A DNA stretch of 64,000 nt, taken from positions 3,968,001-4,032,000 of the forward strand of contig NZ_CP011319.1 of the NCBI RefSeq assembly GCF_001865675.1, given 5' to 3'. The notes under the pieces were generated by a model, which ran no database searches, was not told where the DNA came from, and saw nothing but the letters and a program-made list of their open reading frames with translations. Both the position numbers and the translations under genes were made by a program. Origin of the DNA: Janthinobacterium sp. 1_2014MBL_MicDiv (GTDB taxonomy: Bacteria; Pseudomonadota; Gammaproteobacteria; Burkholderiales; Burkholderiaceae_D). Of this stretch, positions 20,358 to 30,221 are shown in pieces (the first letter of the stretch is position 1; each line of letters opens with the position of its first letter).

Positions 20358-20379
20358 GGGGAGTAGCGGCGCGGTCCGC

Positions 20380-20751
20380 TCAGTCCTTTTTCTTGATCAG
20401 GCCGGCCAGCGCGGCAAACGGATTGTGCGTGGCGGGCGCCACCTCGGCCGACAGCAGGCCGGCGCCGCGGTCCGCTTCCAGGTAGCGCGAGTGCTCATTA
20501 TCGTGGCAATACAGGCACAACAGCTCCCAGTTGCTGCCGTCGGGCGGGTTGTTGTCATGGTTATGGTCGCGGTGGTGCACCGTCAGCTGTTGCACGTTGG
20601 CGCGCGTAAATTCGCGCATGCAGCGGCCGCATACCCACGGGTACATCTTCAGCGAGCGTTCGCGGTAGCCGCTCTCGCGCTGGTCGGCGGCGCGGCGCGC
20701 TTCGGCCACGATCTTGTCCAGTCTTGCCGCGTCGGGCTTTTTACTCTGCAT
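20380..20751 (-). CDS. yajD: YajD family HNH nuclease
   Basis: A 123-residue protein closely matching E. coli YajD (115 residues): SGYRERSLKMYPWVCGRC, the HNH core VHHRDHNHDNNPPDGSNWE, LLCLYCHDNEHS, and a C-terminal NPFAAL block. Four cysteines in two CxxC pairs probably bind a structural zinc, while the HH/N/H residues form the beta-beta-alpha-metal nuclease site. The cellular role of YajD is not settled. It precedes the response-regulator gene by 22 bases. Confidence 0.93.
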   Translation of the reverse strand: MQSKKPDAARLDKIVAEARRAADQRESGYRERSLKMYPWVCGRCMREFTRANVQQLTVHHRDHNHDNNPPDGSNWELLCLYCHDNEHSRYLEADRGAGLLSAEVAPATHNPFAALAGLIKKKD

Positions 20752-20830
20752 GACAACTTTCGATATGGGAGGATGAAGCGCCCATTTTAATGAGGATAGG
20801 GCGGGATTTGTACTTTTTCTGCCACGCCGC

Positions 20831-20861
20831 AGGCCCGTGTCGCCGTTGGCGGGCCTTTTTT
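20831..20861 (+). terminator. Terminator-like hairpin between divergent genes
   Basis: AGGCCCG (20831-20837) pairs with CGGGCCT (20850-20856) and is followed by a run of T, reading rightward. No annotated rightward gene ends here: yajD reads left and the GGDEF gene begins further right. It may end a short unannotated RNA or act as an attenuator in the leader of the GGDEF gene. Confidence 0.55.
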
Positions 20862-21031
20862 AGCATGTGCGGCGCCACAGCTACTTGATTTAACGCAAAA
20901 TAAGACCAGCGACAGACCACGAACAGACGACGGGAGTGACGGCAACGGGTTCCGCGCAGGGCGGCCGATTTCGGCTATCATGCGCGCCACGCCTCCCGGC
21001 CCCTTTCCATGACACTTGCCTGCAAGCGCCC

Positions 21032-24000
21032 GTGATATCGATAACGAGACCCCTGCAACGCCTTGCCCGCCGCCTGTACCGCTTCAGCCTGGTGCCCCTG
21101 TTCGCGCTGCTGTTGCTGCTCGTGATATGGGGCGCCGTCATCTACCAGGTGGGCCAGGAGCGCGCCAGCGCCGTGCGCGATGCGGTGGCCGGCAGCCAGT
21201 CGCTGGCGCGCACGCTGGCCGACCATACCGGCTTCATCCTGCGCCAGACCGACCACGCGACGCAATTGTTCAAACTCAAATACGAGGAATCGGATGGCGC
21301 CCTGCGCCTGAATGAATTCACGCGCCGCCAGGGACTGCTCGACAGCGTGCTGCCATCGAAGCTCGAGCTGCCGATCGCCCTCGTCGACGCGCATGGCAAC
21401 GTGATCGACAGCGCCAACGCCTACCTGCCGGAGAACCTGGCCCGCCAGGCCTTCTTCCGTACGCTGGCCAGCAACCCGGCCGACACGGCCCTGGTCGACA
21501 CGCCCATGCTCGACGCGGAGAGCAAGCACTGGGCCATCCGCCTGGCGCGCCGCCTGAACGATGGCAAGGGCAACTTCGCCGGCGCCATCATCATCCTCGT
21601 CGACCCCACGTATTTCGTCGACGACTACGACCGCCTGGACCTCGACGAAAACGGCGTGCTGATGCTGGTGGCGCGCGACAGCGGCCTGACGGTGGGACGC
21701 ATCGGCGAACAGCTGATCCTCAGCGACCGCATCGACTTCCGCATGCCCGGCCCGCCGCAGCACGCCGCCGAAGAACTGGTGATCGAACCGCCCGTCGACG
21801 CCACCGCGCGCCTCTACAGCTACCGCGAGCTGCCGCGCTACCCGCTGCTGGCCGTGGTCGGCGTGAGCCGCGCCGTCGCCCTGGCCCGCTTCGAACACCG
21901 CCGCCACGTGTATTTCGGCGCGCTGATCGCCGCCAGCCTGCTGATCGCCGGCTTTACCGCCCTGCTGACGCGCCAGAGCGCGCGCCTGCGCCGCAGCATC
22001 CGCCAGCAGAAGGAAGCGCAGGCGCTGCTGCGCGCGGCGCACCAGGGCAGCCTGGATGCCGTGCTGCTGCTGAAAGCCTGGCGCCCCGCCCCGGGCAAGC
22101 CGGTGGAAGACTTCATTTTCGCCGACATCAACGAGCGCGCCGCCGACATGCTGGGCAAGCGCCGCTCCGAGCTGCTGGGCCAGCGCGTGCTGGCCCAGGT
22201 GCCGCTGCTGCGCGGCGAGCGCTTCTTCAAGCGCTTCGTGCTGGTGATGGAGACAGGGCAGCCGCTGGAGGACGAATTCGAGCTGAAACTGGCCTCGGGC
22301 GGCACGCGCTGGCTGCGCCACCAGGTCGTGCCGATCAGCGATGGCGTGGCCGTCACCTCGCGCGACATCAGCGCGCGCAAGCACGACGAACTGGCCCTGC
22401 AGGACAACCGCAGCTTCCTGCAATCACTGATCGATCACTTGCCGGTGCTGGTGTACGTGAAAAGCGCGCGGCCCGAGAATTTCGGCCAGATGGAAGTGTG
22501 GAACAAGGCCGCCGAAGACATCACGGGCATCCTGGCGGGCGCCGTCATCGGCAAGACCGACTGCGCAGCCTTCCCGCCCGACTTCGGCCTGCATGACGCC
22601 GAGGACGACCGCGCCATCCTGGCCGAACGCGGCGTCATCGACCACACCGAAAAGCCGCTGCGCCTGGCCGATGGCAGCCTGCGCTACCTGCATGCCGTGT
22701 CCGTGCCCGTCTTCGACGAGCGCCAGCAGATCGAGCATATCCTGTGCATCGCCGAAGACATTTCGCAGCGCCGCCAGCAGGAACTCGAACTGCGCCAGAA
22801 GCAGGCCGAACTGGCCGCCGTCACGGATGCGTCTCCGCTGGGACTGGTGCGCCTGGACCGCCAGCGCCGCTGCACCTACGCCAACCGCACCTTCGAAGCG
22901 ATCACCGGCCTGCCGCGCGCGGCCGCACTGGGGGCCGGCTGGACCAGCGCCCTGCACCCGGACGACTACCCGCTGATGCACGTGGCCCTCGAACAGCTCA
23001 CGCGCAGCCATGCGCCGTTCCAGTCCACCCTGCGCTGCCTGCACCGCGACGGCAAGCTGGTCTGGGTCTCCGTGAAGATCGCTCCCATCCTCATCGACGA
23101 CCGCATCGAAGGCTATGTGGGCAGCCTGGACGACATCACCACCTTGCGCGAATCGGAAGTGGCGCTGCTGGAAAGCGAGGCGCGCCTGCGCACCATCGCC
23201 GACACCCTGCCGGCCATGATCGCCTACATCGACGCCGACCAGGTCTACCGCTTCCTGAACATCGCCTACGAACGCGAATTCGGCCTGACGGGCCAGCAGG
23301 TGCTGGGCAAGAGCGTGCTCGAGACGGTGGGCGCGGCGCGCTACGGCACCGTGGCGCCGTACATCGCGCGCGTGCTGGCGGGCGAGACCTTGAGCTTCGA
23401 GGAAGAAGACCTGAAGGAAGGCATCGAGCGCTGCATGGAAGTGATCTACATTCCGCAGATCGGCGAAGACCATCTGCAGGTGGCGGGCTTTCACGTGATG
23501 CGCCAGGATATCACCGTGCAAAAGCGCGAAAAACAGCGCCTGCTGAAGCTGGCCCAGGTCGATGCACTGACCGGACTGTCCAACCGCGCCGGCTTCCAGC
23601 AAAAACTCAGCGACGCCATGCACGCCAGCCGCCAGCAGCGGCATCTGATGGCCGTCATGTACATGGATATCGACCGCTTCAAGCCCGTCAACGACACGCA
23701 TGGCCACGGCACCGGCGACGCGCTGCTGCGCGCCTTCGCCCAGCGCCTGACGCAGACCATGCGCGTCACCGACATCGTCGCCCGCCTGGGCGGCGACGAA
23801 TTCACCATCATCATGGAGCAGATCGCCAGGCCCGACGACGCCGCCTTGCTGGCCGAGAAAATCGTCGCCGCCATGCAGCAGCCGTTCGAACTCGATGGCA
23901 TCACCGTGCGCATTTCGGCCAGCATCGGCCTGGCCTACTACCGCGACGAAGACATCAGCCCCGCCGTGCTGCTGCAGCGGGCCGACGTGCTTTTATATCA

Positions 24001-24055
24001 AGCCAAGCAGGATGGCAGGAATACGTACCGGGCCGGTACGACGGTGGACGGATAA
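21032..24055 (+). CDS. Membrane-bound PAS/GGDEF diguanylate cyclase
   Basis: About 1007 residues from the GTG at 21032, which places the first transmembrane helix (about 17-40) next to a short basic N-terminus. An in-frame GTG at 20936 would add 32 residues that look non-coding. A periplasmic Cache-like sensor (about 45-285) is followed by a second helix (about 297-317), then three to four PAS domains with PAC-type ends (SRDISARK, AEDISQRR, LDDITTLRE) and a C-terminal GGDEF domain. The active site reads GGDEF at about residue 920, preceded five residues earlier by RVTD, which fits the RxxD product-inhibition site. There is no EAL domain. It should make cyclic di-GMP under feedback inhibition and so affect biofilm or motility. 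The signal is unknown. Confidence 0.9.
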   Translation: MISITRPLQRLARRLYRFSLVPLFALLLLLVIWGAVIYQVGQERASAVRDAVAGSQSLARTLADHTGFILRQTDHATQLFKLKYEESDGALRLNEFTRRQGLLDSVLPSKLELPIALVDAHGNVIDSANAYLPENLARQAFFRTLASNPADTALVDTPMLDAESKHWAIRLARRLNDGKGNFAGAIIILVDPTYFVDDYDRLDLDENGVLMLVARDSGLTVGRIGEQLILSDRIDFRMPGPPQHAAEELVIEPPVDATARLYSYRELPRYPLLAVVGVSRAVALARFEHRRHVYFGALIAASLLIAGFTALLTRQSARLRRSIRQQKEAQALLRAAHQGSLDAVLLLKAWRPAPGKPVEDFIFADINERAADMLGKRRSELLGQRVLAQVPLLRGERFFKRFVLVMETGQPLEDEFELKLASGGTRWLRHQVVPISDGVAVTSRDISARKHDELALQDNRSFLQSLIDHLPVLVYVKSARPENFGQMEVWNKAAEDITGILAGAVIGKTDCAAFPPDFGLHDAEDDRAILAERGVIDHTEKPLRLADGSLRYLHAVSVPVFDERQQIEHILCIAEDISQRRQQELELRQKQAELAAVTDASPLGLVRLDRQRRCTYANRTFEAITGLPRAAALGAGWTSALHPDDYPLMHVALEQLTRSHAPFQSTLRCLHRDGKLVWVSVKIAPILIDDRIEGYVGSLDDITTLRESEVALLESEARLRTIADTLPAMIAYIDADQVYRFLNIAYEREFGLTGQQVLGKSVLETVGAARYGTVAPYIARVLAGETLSFEEEDLKEGIERCMEVIYIPQIGEDHLQVAGFHVMRQDITVQKREKQRLLKLAQVDALTGLSNRAGFQQKLSDAMHASRQQRHLMAVMYMDIDRFKPVNDTHGHGTGDALLRAFAQRLTQTMRVTDIVARLGGDEFTIIMEQIARPDDAALLAEKIVAAMQQPFELDGITVRISASIGLAYYRDEDISPAVLLQRADVLLYQAKQDGRNTYRAGTTVDG

Positions 24056-24119
24056 ACAGCCCTGCGCAGAGCGCCATTCCTGCTATATTGGCGCCTGTCT
24101 TCCCTACCATCGCCCCACC

Positions 24120-25346
24120 ATGCGCCTGCTGCACACCTCCGACTGGCATCTGGGCCAGACCCTGCATAACCACGAGCGGGGCTACGAACACCAGCGCTTC
24201 CTCGACTGGCTGCTCGACACCCTCGTGGCCGAACGGGTCGACGTGCTGCTGGTGGCCGGCGACGTGTTCGACAACGCCAACCCGTCGGCCGCCTCGCAAA
24301 AGCAGCTGTACGTGTTCCTGCAGCAGGCGCGCGCGCGGCTGCCCGCGCTGCAGCTGGTCGTCGTCGCCGGCAACCACGATTCGGCGGGACGGCTGGAAGC
24401 GCCCTCCCCCTTGCTGGCCGCGCATGGCACGCACGTGATCGGCCACCTGCTGCGCGACGAAAATGGCGAGATCGACCTGGAACGCCTGTTGCTGCCGCTC
24501 GCCGACAGCGATGGCAAGGTGCAGGCCTGGTGCCTGGCCGTGCCCTTCCTGCGCCCCGGCGACGTGCCGAAACTGCCGGCCGGCGACTCCCAGGACGCCT
24601 ATCTGGGCGGCATCGCCCTGCTGTACCGCCAGCTGGCGGACCTGGCGCTGGCGCGCCGCCAGCCCGGACAAGCCCTCATCGCCATGGGCCATTGCCACAT
24701 GGTGGGCGGCGAAATGTCGAACGACTCCGAACGCCGCATCGTCATCGGCGGCACCGAGATGCTGCCGTCGGGGATCTTCGACGCCTCCATCGCGTATGCG
24801 GCGCTGGGCCACCTGCACAAGGCGCAAGCCGTGGGCGGGCAGGCGCATATCCGCTATTGCGGCAGCCCGATCCCGCTCTCCTTCGCGGAAGTCAACTACC
24901 GGCATCAAGTACTGTGCCTCGACGTCGACGGCGAACAGCTGCAGTCCGTGCGCGCCATCGACGTGCCGCGCGCCGTGCCCCTGCTGCGCGTGCCTGCCAC
25001 GCCGGCGCCGCTAGACGAGGTGCTGGCGCAGCTGGCCGCCCTCGACGTGCCCGCCGCGCCACCGGAAGCGCAACCGTTTCTCGAAGTGCGCGTGCGCCTG
25101 GACGCGCCCGAGCCGGGCCTGCGCACGCGCATCGAGACGGCCCTCGACGGCAAGAGCGTGCGCCTGGCAAAGATCGAAACGTCGAGCGCCGCGCGCAGCA
25201 GCGCGCCGGAAAGCATGACCCTCGACCAGCTGGGCCAGCTGCAGCCCGACGACATCTTCCGCCGCCTGTACCAGCAAAAATACGCCAAGGAAGCACCGCC
25301 CGAACTCCTCTCGGCCCTGGCCGAACTGCTGCTGCCCGGCGCTTGA
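24120..25346 (+). CDS. sbcD: Exonuclease subunit SbcD (Mre11-like)
   Basis: The nuclease half of the SbcCD complex, which cuts DNA hairpins and protein-blocked ends. The 408-residue product shows all calcineurin-like phosphoesterase motifs: TSDWHLGQ (DxH) at residue 7, VAGDVFDNANPS (GDxxD), VAGNHDSAGR (GNHD), GHCHMVGG and GHLHKAQ. The start is the ATG at 24120, where MRLLHTSDWH begins as in other SbcD proteins; the open frame extends upstream into the GGDEF gene. sbcC follows on the same strand after an intervening lipoprotein gene. Confidence 0.96.
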   Translation: MRLLHTSDWHLGQTLHNHERGYEHQRFLDWLLDTLVAERVDVLLVAGDVFDNANPSAASQKQLYVFLQQARARLPALQLVVVAGNHDSAGRLEAPSPLLAAHGTHVIGHLLRDENGEIDLERLLLPLADSDGKVQAWCLAVPFLRPGDVPKLPAGDSQDAYLGGIALLYRQLADLALARRQPGQALIAMGHCHMVGGEMSNDSERRIVIGGTEMLPSGIFDASIAYAALGHLHKAQAVGGQAHIRYCGSPIPLSFAEVNYRHQVLCLDVDGEQLQSVRAIDVPRAVPLLRVPATPAPLDEVLAQLAALDVPAAPPEAQPFLEVRVRLDAPEPGLRTRIETALDGKSVRLAKIETSSAARSSAPESMTLDQLGQLQPDDIFRRLYQQKYAKEAPPELLSALAELLLPGA

Positions 25347-25403
25347 CGCCCAGGGGCATTGCGCCAACCATCCATTCTCCTACGGTACCACTTGAAAGGC
25401 TTT

Positions 25404-26045
25404 ATGAAGAAAATCCGTCATTTCCCCCTGCTGGGCGTTTCGTTGCTCATATCGCTTGCCGGTTGCGGCCCAAGCGCCGAGTACCCGCCCCCGATGCCGG
25501 CCGAAAAGACAGCAGCGTCGCAACTGTCGAAACCCATCATGCTCAAGGACCTGAGCACTGGCATCAAGGCGGGGAAATCGGTGGCGGATGGCTATCTGGG
25601 TAAATGGAGCTATTTCGGCAAACCGCGCGTCGTCACGACCGAGCAGCTGGCTGACGGTACCATTACCGCCATCACTGTCTTGCTGGAAGGGTCGGACCTC
25701 TACCCGCTCAAAAGCGAACTGGAAGAGAAATACAGCAAAGAGGAAGGCCATCCCGTCACTTTCAGCTGCAACCATGCATTCCGCCGCCTCCCCGCGCTCG
25801 ACAACTTGAGAATCTCCGATGAAAACTGCATTGTGTACCATGCCGATCAAATATTGCGCATACATTCCATCTCTCCGTCTGACACGCAGATGATCAATAA
25901 ATTATGGTCCGCGAGAGCCCTGTTCTACACCACCAAATTGACGCTGGTCGATGCCGGGCTTGAAGCCAGGCGCGAGGCCGCCATCAAGGCGGCGTCCGAT
26001 GAAAAGCGCGCAGCCGAAGAAGCCAGGGCGAAAAAAGATCTGTAA
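25404..26045 (+). CDS. Hypothetical lipoprotein inserted between sbcD and sbcC
   Basis: A 213-residue protein starting at the ATG at 25404 (AAAGG upstream). MKKIRHFPLLGVS leads a signal peptide ending ISLAGC, a good lipobox. The middle has no recognisable domain, though the two cysteines near residues 125 and 144 of the exported part could form a disulfide. The C-terminus is a charged helix rich in A/E/K/R (EKRAAEEARAKKDL). Local GC and codon use look lower than in sbcD and sbcC. sbcD and sbcC are usually adjacent, so this looks like an insertion. The function is unknown; a cell-envelope role is more likely than one in DNA repair. Confidence 0.75.
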   Translation: MKKIRHFPLLGVSLLISLAGCGPSAEYPPPMPAEKTAASQLSKPIMLKDLSTGIKAGKSVADGYLGKWSYFGKPRVVTTEQLADGTITAITVLLEGSDLYPLKSELEEKYSKEEGHPVTFSCNHAFRRLPALDNLRISDENCIVYHADQILRIHSISPSDTQMINKLWSARALFYTTKLTLVDAGLEARREAAIKAASDEKRAAEEARAKKDL

Positions 26046-26084
26046 GCGCACCAGCGCGGCGACTGCACCAGCATAAAGACCAGC

Positions 26085-29000
26085 ATGAAAATCCTCAAAA
26101 TCAGCGGCAAGAACCTGGCCTCGCTGGCCGGCGAATTTGAAGTCGACTTCCAGCAGGAGCCGCTGGCGTCCGCCGGCCTGTTTGCCATCAGCGGCCCCAC
26201 GGGCGCGGGCAAGAGCACCCTGCTCGACGCCCTGTGCCTGGCCCTGTACGACGCCACGCCGCGCCTGCTGAAGGTGCTGGGACGGGGCAGCGCCCTGCCC
26301 GACGTCGGCAAGGAAACCGTCAACGCCCAGGACACGCGCACCCTGCTGCGCCGCGGCACGCCGGAAGGCTATGCACAGGTCGATTTCGTCGGCAACGACG
26401 GCGGTCACTATCGCGCGCGCTGGAGCGTGCGCCGCTCGCGCACCCGCGCCGAAGGCGCGCTGCAAGCCACCGCCATGAGCTTGCACCAGCTGCCCGCGCT
26501 TCAGCCCATCGGCGGCACCAAGACGGAAGTCAAGGAAGAAATCGAGCAGCGCATCGGCCTCTCGTTCGACCAGTTTACGCGCGCCGTGCTGCTGGCGCAA
26601 AACGAGTTTTCCACCTTCCTCAAGACGGAAGACAATGAACGCGGCGAGCTGCTGGAAACCCTGACGGGCAGCAGCATCTATACCGACATTTCCATGCGCG
26701 CCTTCGAACGGGCGAAGAAGGAAAAGCAGGTCCTCGAACGCCTGGGCGACAAACTGGCCGACCAGCGCCCCCTGTCACCGGAAGAACGGGCCGACACCGA
26801 GGTGCTGTGCGGCGCGGCCGAAACCACGCTGCAACACGTCGACCTGCGCAAGGCGGTGCTGGAACTGCAGCAGCGCTGGCACCAGGAAAAGCACAAGCTG
26901 CAAGGCCAGGCGACGGCGGCGCAAGAAGCGTTCGATAGCGCCGCCGCCGAGAGGGCCGATGCGCAGCCGCGCCACGCGGCGCTGGCGCAATGGGAGTTGC
27001 TGCAGCCGGCGCGCCCCCTGGCCGACGACGTGACGCGGCTGGCGAACGACATCGCCGGCACCGGTGCCGCGCTGGAAGCGGCGCGCGTGCAGACGGCGCA
27101 AGCGGCGGCGACCGAAGCGCAACTGGCCGCCAGCGCGCAGCTTGCGGCAGCAGCCTTGCTGGCGCACGAAACGGCGCAGCGCGATGCGGCGCCCCTGCTG
27201 GACCAGGCGAAGGCGCTCGATGCCCGCATCGGCGCCCACGTGCCCGCGCACCGCCAGGCCAGGGACGGGGCGCAGGCGGCCGATCAGGCCAACGACTCGG
27301 CGCGCAGCGCACTGCAGGCACTGCAGCAGCGCCAGCAGGCCATGCAGGCGGAGCAGGAAACGGGCCGCCTGTGGCTGGCATCGCACCAGCACTGGCAGGC
27401 GCTGGCCGCGTCGTGGCAATTGTCGGATCAGTTGTTCGCGCAGGCCGGCCAGGCCGCCGCGCAAGCCGATGCAGCCGATGCGGCGGTGGCGCAGGCGGCG
27501 CAACTGCTGCGGCACGCCGGCGGCGCGGCGCGCGAAGAGCAGGCCGCGCTGGTCGCTGCCGCCCTGGCGCTGGCCGCGCGCGATGCGGAGCGGCGCGAAG
27601 CGGCTGGCGCCGTGCAAGCCATCGACGCACAGCTGCTGCAGGAACAGCGCGGCCAGCTGGAAGAGCATGCGCGCCAGTTGAATGCGGCGGAAAAGACGTG
27701 GACGGAGCTGGCGCGCCAGCAGCAGGCGCTGGCGCACGGACAGGCGCGGGCCGCCCAGCTGGCGCAGGCCGCGCAGGCGGAAAACGCGGCGCTGGCCGCG
27801 GCAGCAGCACAAACAGCGCTGCTGGAAGCGGGCCTGGCGCAGGCGGAAAAGTCCTTGAAAGGCGCGGAAGCGGCATGCGCGGCCAGCGTCGAGCAGTTGC
27901 GCGCCACCTTGCAGGACGACCAGCCCTGCCCCGTCTGCGGCGCGCTCGAACACCCGTACACCCACGCCGACGACGCCTTGCAGGCAATGCTGGCCAGCTT
28001 GCAGGATGAAGTGCTGGCCTGCCGCACGCAGGCGCGCGGCAATCTGGAACAGCTGGCCACGCACAGGGCGGCACTGGCCACGACTGCGCGCGAGCAGGCG
28101 CAAACGGATGCCGAACTGGCATCGCTGCCGCCCGCCATCGCCGCCCTGGACGCGCAGTGGCAGCCGCATGCGGCCACCCTGCAGCTGCCGCCGGAATCCC
28201 AGCGCGCGGACTGGTTCACGCAGCAGCTGGCGGCCACCGCGGCCGGCTTGCAGGCGTTGGCGCAGCAGGAGGCGGCACTGCGCCAGGCCAGCGCGCGGCG
28301 CGAGCAGGCGCAGGCGGCGCACGAACTGGCCGGCGCCGAACACGCGCGCCTGACGGCTGCCGCCGCCGAAACGCAGACGCGGCTGGCGCAGTTGCAGGCG
28401 CAGCAGGCGGCCAGCCAGGACAAGGCAGAGGCGTCGCGCAGCGCACTCGATGGCTTGCTGGCGCAGCTCGATGGGGCCTTTGCCGACACGGATGGCGCCG
28501 AAGACTGGAAAGATGGCTGGCGCGCTGGCCCTGCCGCCTTCCGCGCGGCGCGCGAAACGGAAAGCCGGCAATGGCTGAAGCAGCACGCGGAGCAGGATAG
28601 CCGCAGCCACGCGCTGGCGACCCTGGCCGCGCAGCTGGAGGCGGCCGGCGCGGCCGCGCATACGACGGCGCAGCTGGCACTGGCGGCGCACACGGCATTT
28701 GCCGCCCTGGACGCACAGCTGAAGGTGCTGCACACGCAACGCGCGGCGCTGTGGGATGGCCAGCCCGTGGCTGACGTGGAGCGCGCGCTGGCCGGCGCCA
28801 TCGCGCTGGCCAAAGATCAGCTGGCGCAACGGCAGGCGGCGGCGCAAGCGGCCAGCCAGGCGCGCGCGCGTCTCGACGAGGCATGCACGCAAACGGCGCT
28901 GCGCCTGGACGCCTTGCGCCGGCAAGGCCACGACGCGGCGGCAGCGCTGGAGCACTGGCTGCGCCAGTTCCAGCTTGCCCATCCGGCCCATGCGCCCGCC

Positions 29001-29843
29001 GATCTGGCCGGCCTGCGCGCGCACCTGGACGTCGCGCCGGAAGCCATGCGCTTGGAACGGGCCGCCCTGCAAGTCATCGCCGACCGCCACACGACGGCCG
29101 CCTCCGTGCTGGCCGAACGCCGGCAGCGGCATACGGACCACCTGGAGCGGCCGCCGGAAGCGCTGGAAACGGACGAGGCCGTGCTGCAGGCCGCGCTCGA
29201 CGCGCTGGGCGCCGAACGCCAGGCGGCGAACCAGGAAGCGACGCGCCTGCGCCTGGCCATCGCGCAGGACGACGCCAGGCGCCACGGCGCGCAGGCGATG
29301 CTGGCGCAAATCGAGGCGCAAGCCCTCATCGAGCGACGCTGGGCCAGCCTGAGTGAGCTGATCGGCTCGGCTGACGGCAAGAAATTCCGCAACTACGCGC
29401 AGCAATTCACGCTGGAAGTGCTGCTCGGCTATGCGAATGCGCATTTGAACCACCTGGCGCGCCGCTACCAGCTCGAACGCATCGACAATCCGAACAATCC
29501 GTCGCTGGGCCTGATGGTGCGCGACCAGGACATGGGCGGCGAGCTGCGCTCCGTGCACTCGCTGTCGGGCGGCGAATCGTTCCTCGTTTCGCTGGCCCTG
29601 GCGCTGGGGCTGGCCTCGCTGTCCTCGAACCGCGTGCGCGTGGAGTCGCTGTTCATCGACGAAGGCTTCGGCAGCCTGGACACGGAAACCCTGCGCGTGG
29701 CCATGGATGCGCTCGACGGCTTGCAGGCGATGGGACGCAAGGTGGGCGTCATCTCGCACGTGCAGGAAATGACGGAGCGCATCGCCACCCGCATCCTCGT
29801 GCAGCCCGGTTCCGGCGGCAAGAGCGTGGTGACGGTGCGCTAG
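26085..29843 (+). CDS. sbcC: Exonuclease subunit SbcC (Rad50-like SMC ATPase)
   Basis: The ATPase/tether half of SbcCD. The 1252-residue product starts MKILKISGKNLASL and has Walker A GPTGAGKST near residue 37, very long Ala/Gln/Glu-rich coiled coils, the zinc hook CPVC at residues 615-618, and a C-terminal ABC head with signature SLSGGES (about 1160) and Walker B VESLFIDEGFGSLD. It is somewhat longer than E. coli SbcC (1048) because of extra coiled coil. The C-terminal EMTERIATRILVQPGSGG is typical of the family. It begins 39 bases after the lipoprotein gene. Confidence 0.96.
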   Translation: MKILKISGKNLASLAGEFEVDFQQEPLASAGLFAISGPTGAGKSTLLDALCLALYDATPRLLKVLGRGSALPDVGKETVNAQDTRTLLRRGTPEGYAQVDFVGNDGGHYRARWSVRRSRTRAEGALQATAMSLHQLPALQPIGGTKTEVKEEIEQRIGLSFDQFTRAVLLAQNEFSTFLKTEDNERGELLETLTGSSIYTDISMRAFERAKKEKQVLERLGDKLADQRPLSPEERADTEVLCGAAETTLQHVDLRKAVLELQQRWHQEKHKLQGQATAAQEAFDSAAAERADAQPRHAALAQWELLQPARPLADDVTRLANDIAGTGAALEAARVQTAQAAATEAQLAASAQLAAAALLAHETAQRDAAPLLDQAKALDARIGAHVPAHRQARDGAQAADQANDSARSALQALQQRQQAMQAEQETGRLWLASHQHWQALAASWQLSDQLFAQAGQAAAQADAADAAVAQAAQLLRHAGGAAREEQAALVAAALALAARDAERREAAGAVQAIDAQLLQEQRGQLEEHARQLNAAEKTWTELARQQQALAHGQARAAQLAQAAQAENAALAAAAAQTALLEAGLAQAEKSLKGAEAACAASVEQLRATLQDDQPCPVCGALEHPYTHADDALQAMLASLQDEVLACRTQARGNLEQLATHRAALATTAREQAQTDAELASLPPAIAALDAQWQPHAATLQLPPESQRADWFTQQLAATAAGLQALAQQEAALRQASARREQAQAAHELAGAEHARLTAAAAETQTRLAQLQAQQAASQDKAEASRSALDGLLAQLDGAFADTDGAEDWKDGWRAGPAAFRAARETESRQWLKQHAEQDSRSHALATLAAQLEAAGAAAHTTAQLALAAHTAFAALDAQLKVLHTQRAALWDGQPVADVERALAGAIALAKDQLAQRQAAAQAASQARARLDEACTQTALRLDALRRQGHDAAAALEHWLRQFQLAHPAHAPADLAGLRAHLDVAPEAMRLERAALQVIADRHTTAASVLAERRQRHTDHLERPPEALETDEAVLQAALDALGAERQAANQEATRLRLAIAQDDARRHGAQAMLAQIEAQALIERRWASLSELIGSADGKKFRNYAQQFTLEVLLGYANAHLNHLARRYQLERIDNPNNPSLGLMVRDQDMGGELRSVHSLSGGESFLVSLALALGLASLSSNRVRVESLFIDEGFGSLDTETLRVAMDALDGLQAMGRKVGVISHVQEMTERIATRILVQPGSGGKSVVTVR

Positions 29844-29875
29844 CGGCGCACCAGCGAGGCGGCAAGGGCGGGACG

Positions 29876-30043
29876 TCAGCGCGGCACGGCCTCCCTTCCC
29901 AGCCTCAGCAGTTCCCAGCCCAGTTCGCGGCGGATCTGCTCGGGGTCAGGCGGCGGACGGCGCTGCGCCAGTTCCGCTTGCAACCATTTCCTGACCAATT
30001 CCTTGCCAGGTTGCTTCGGCTGTTCCTTGTCACGCTTTTCCAT
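29876..30043 (-). CDS. Small hypothetical protein, 55 residues
   Basis: The frame runs from the ATG at 30043 to TGA at 29876 with an AGAGGTAG ribosome-binding site about 6 bases upstream. The product is highly charged (MEKRDKEQPKQPGKELVRKW at the start) with a proline-rich middle (RRPPPDPEQ) and an amphipathic end (RRELGWELLRLGREA). It is soluble in appearance, with no signal peptide. The gene fills most of the otherwise empty 378-base gap after sbcC, convergent to it. The good ribosome-binding site and non-random composition support a real gene; I do not recognise a family. Confidence 0.6.
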   Translation of the reverse strand: MEKRDKEQPKQPGKELVRKWLQAELAQRRPPPDPEQIRRELGWELLRLGREAVPR

Positions 30044-30221
30044 GATGCTACCTCTTCAATGGCGGCCAGACGACCTCCTATATACGTTCAACGTCATGGC
30101 GCGGATTCAGTTGACTTGGGCGTGGCGCAGTTGCAACAGTATGTAAGCAGGCGCGGAGTGGGTTAAAATCCCGGCCTTCGCGCAGCAACCGCCTACGCCC
30201 CGCAACAGTTCAAGGAATCCC

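Noticed and set aside
26775..29759. A 994-residue leftward frame opposite sbcC
   Set aside because: Antisense of an unmistakable SbcC with Walker A, zinc hook and ABC signature.
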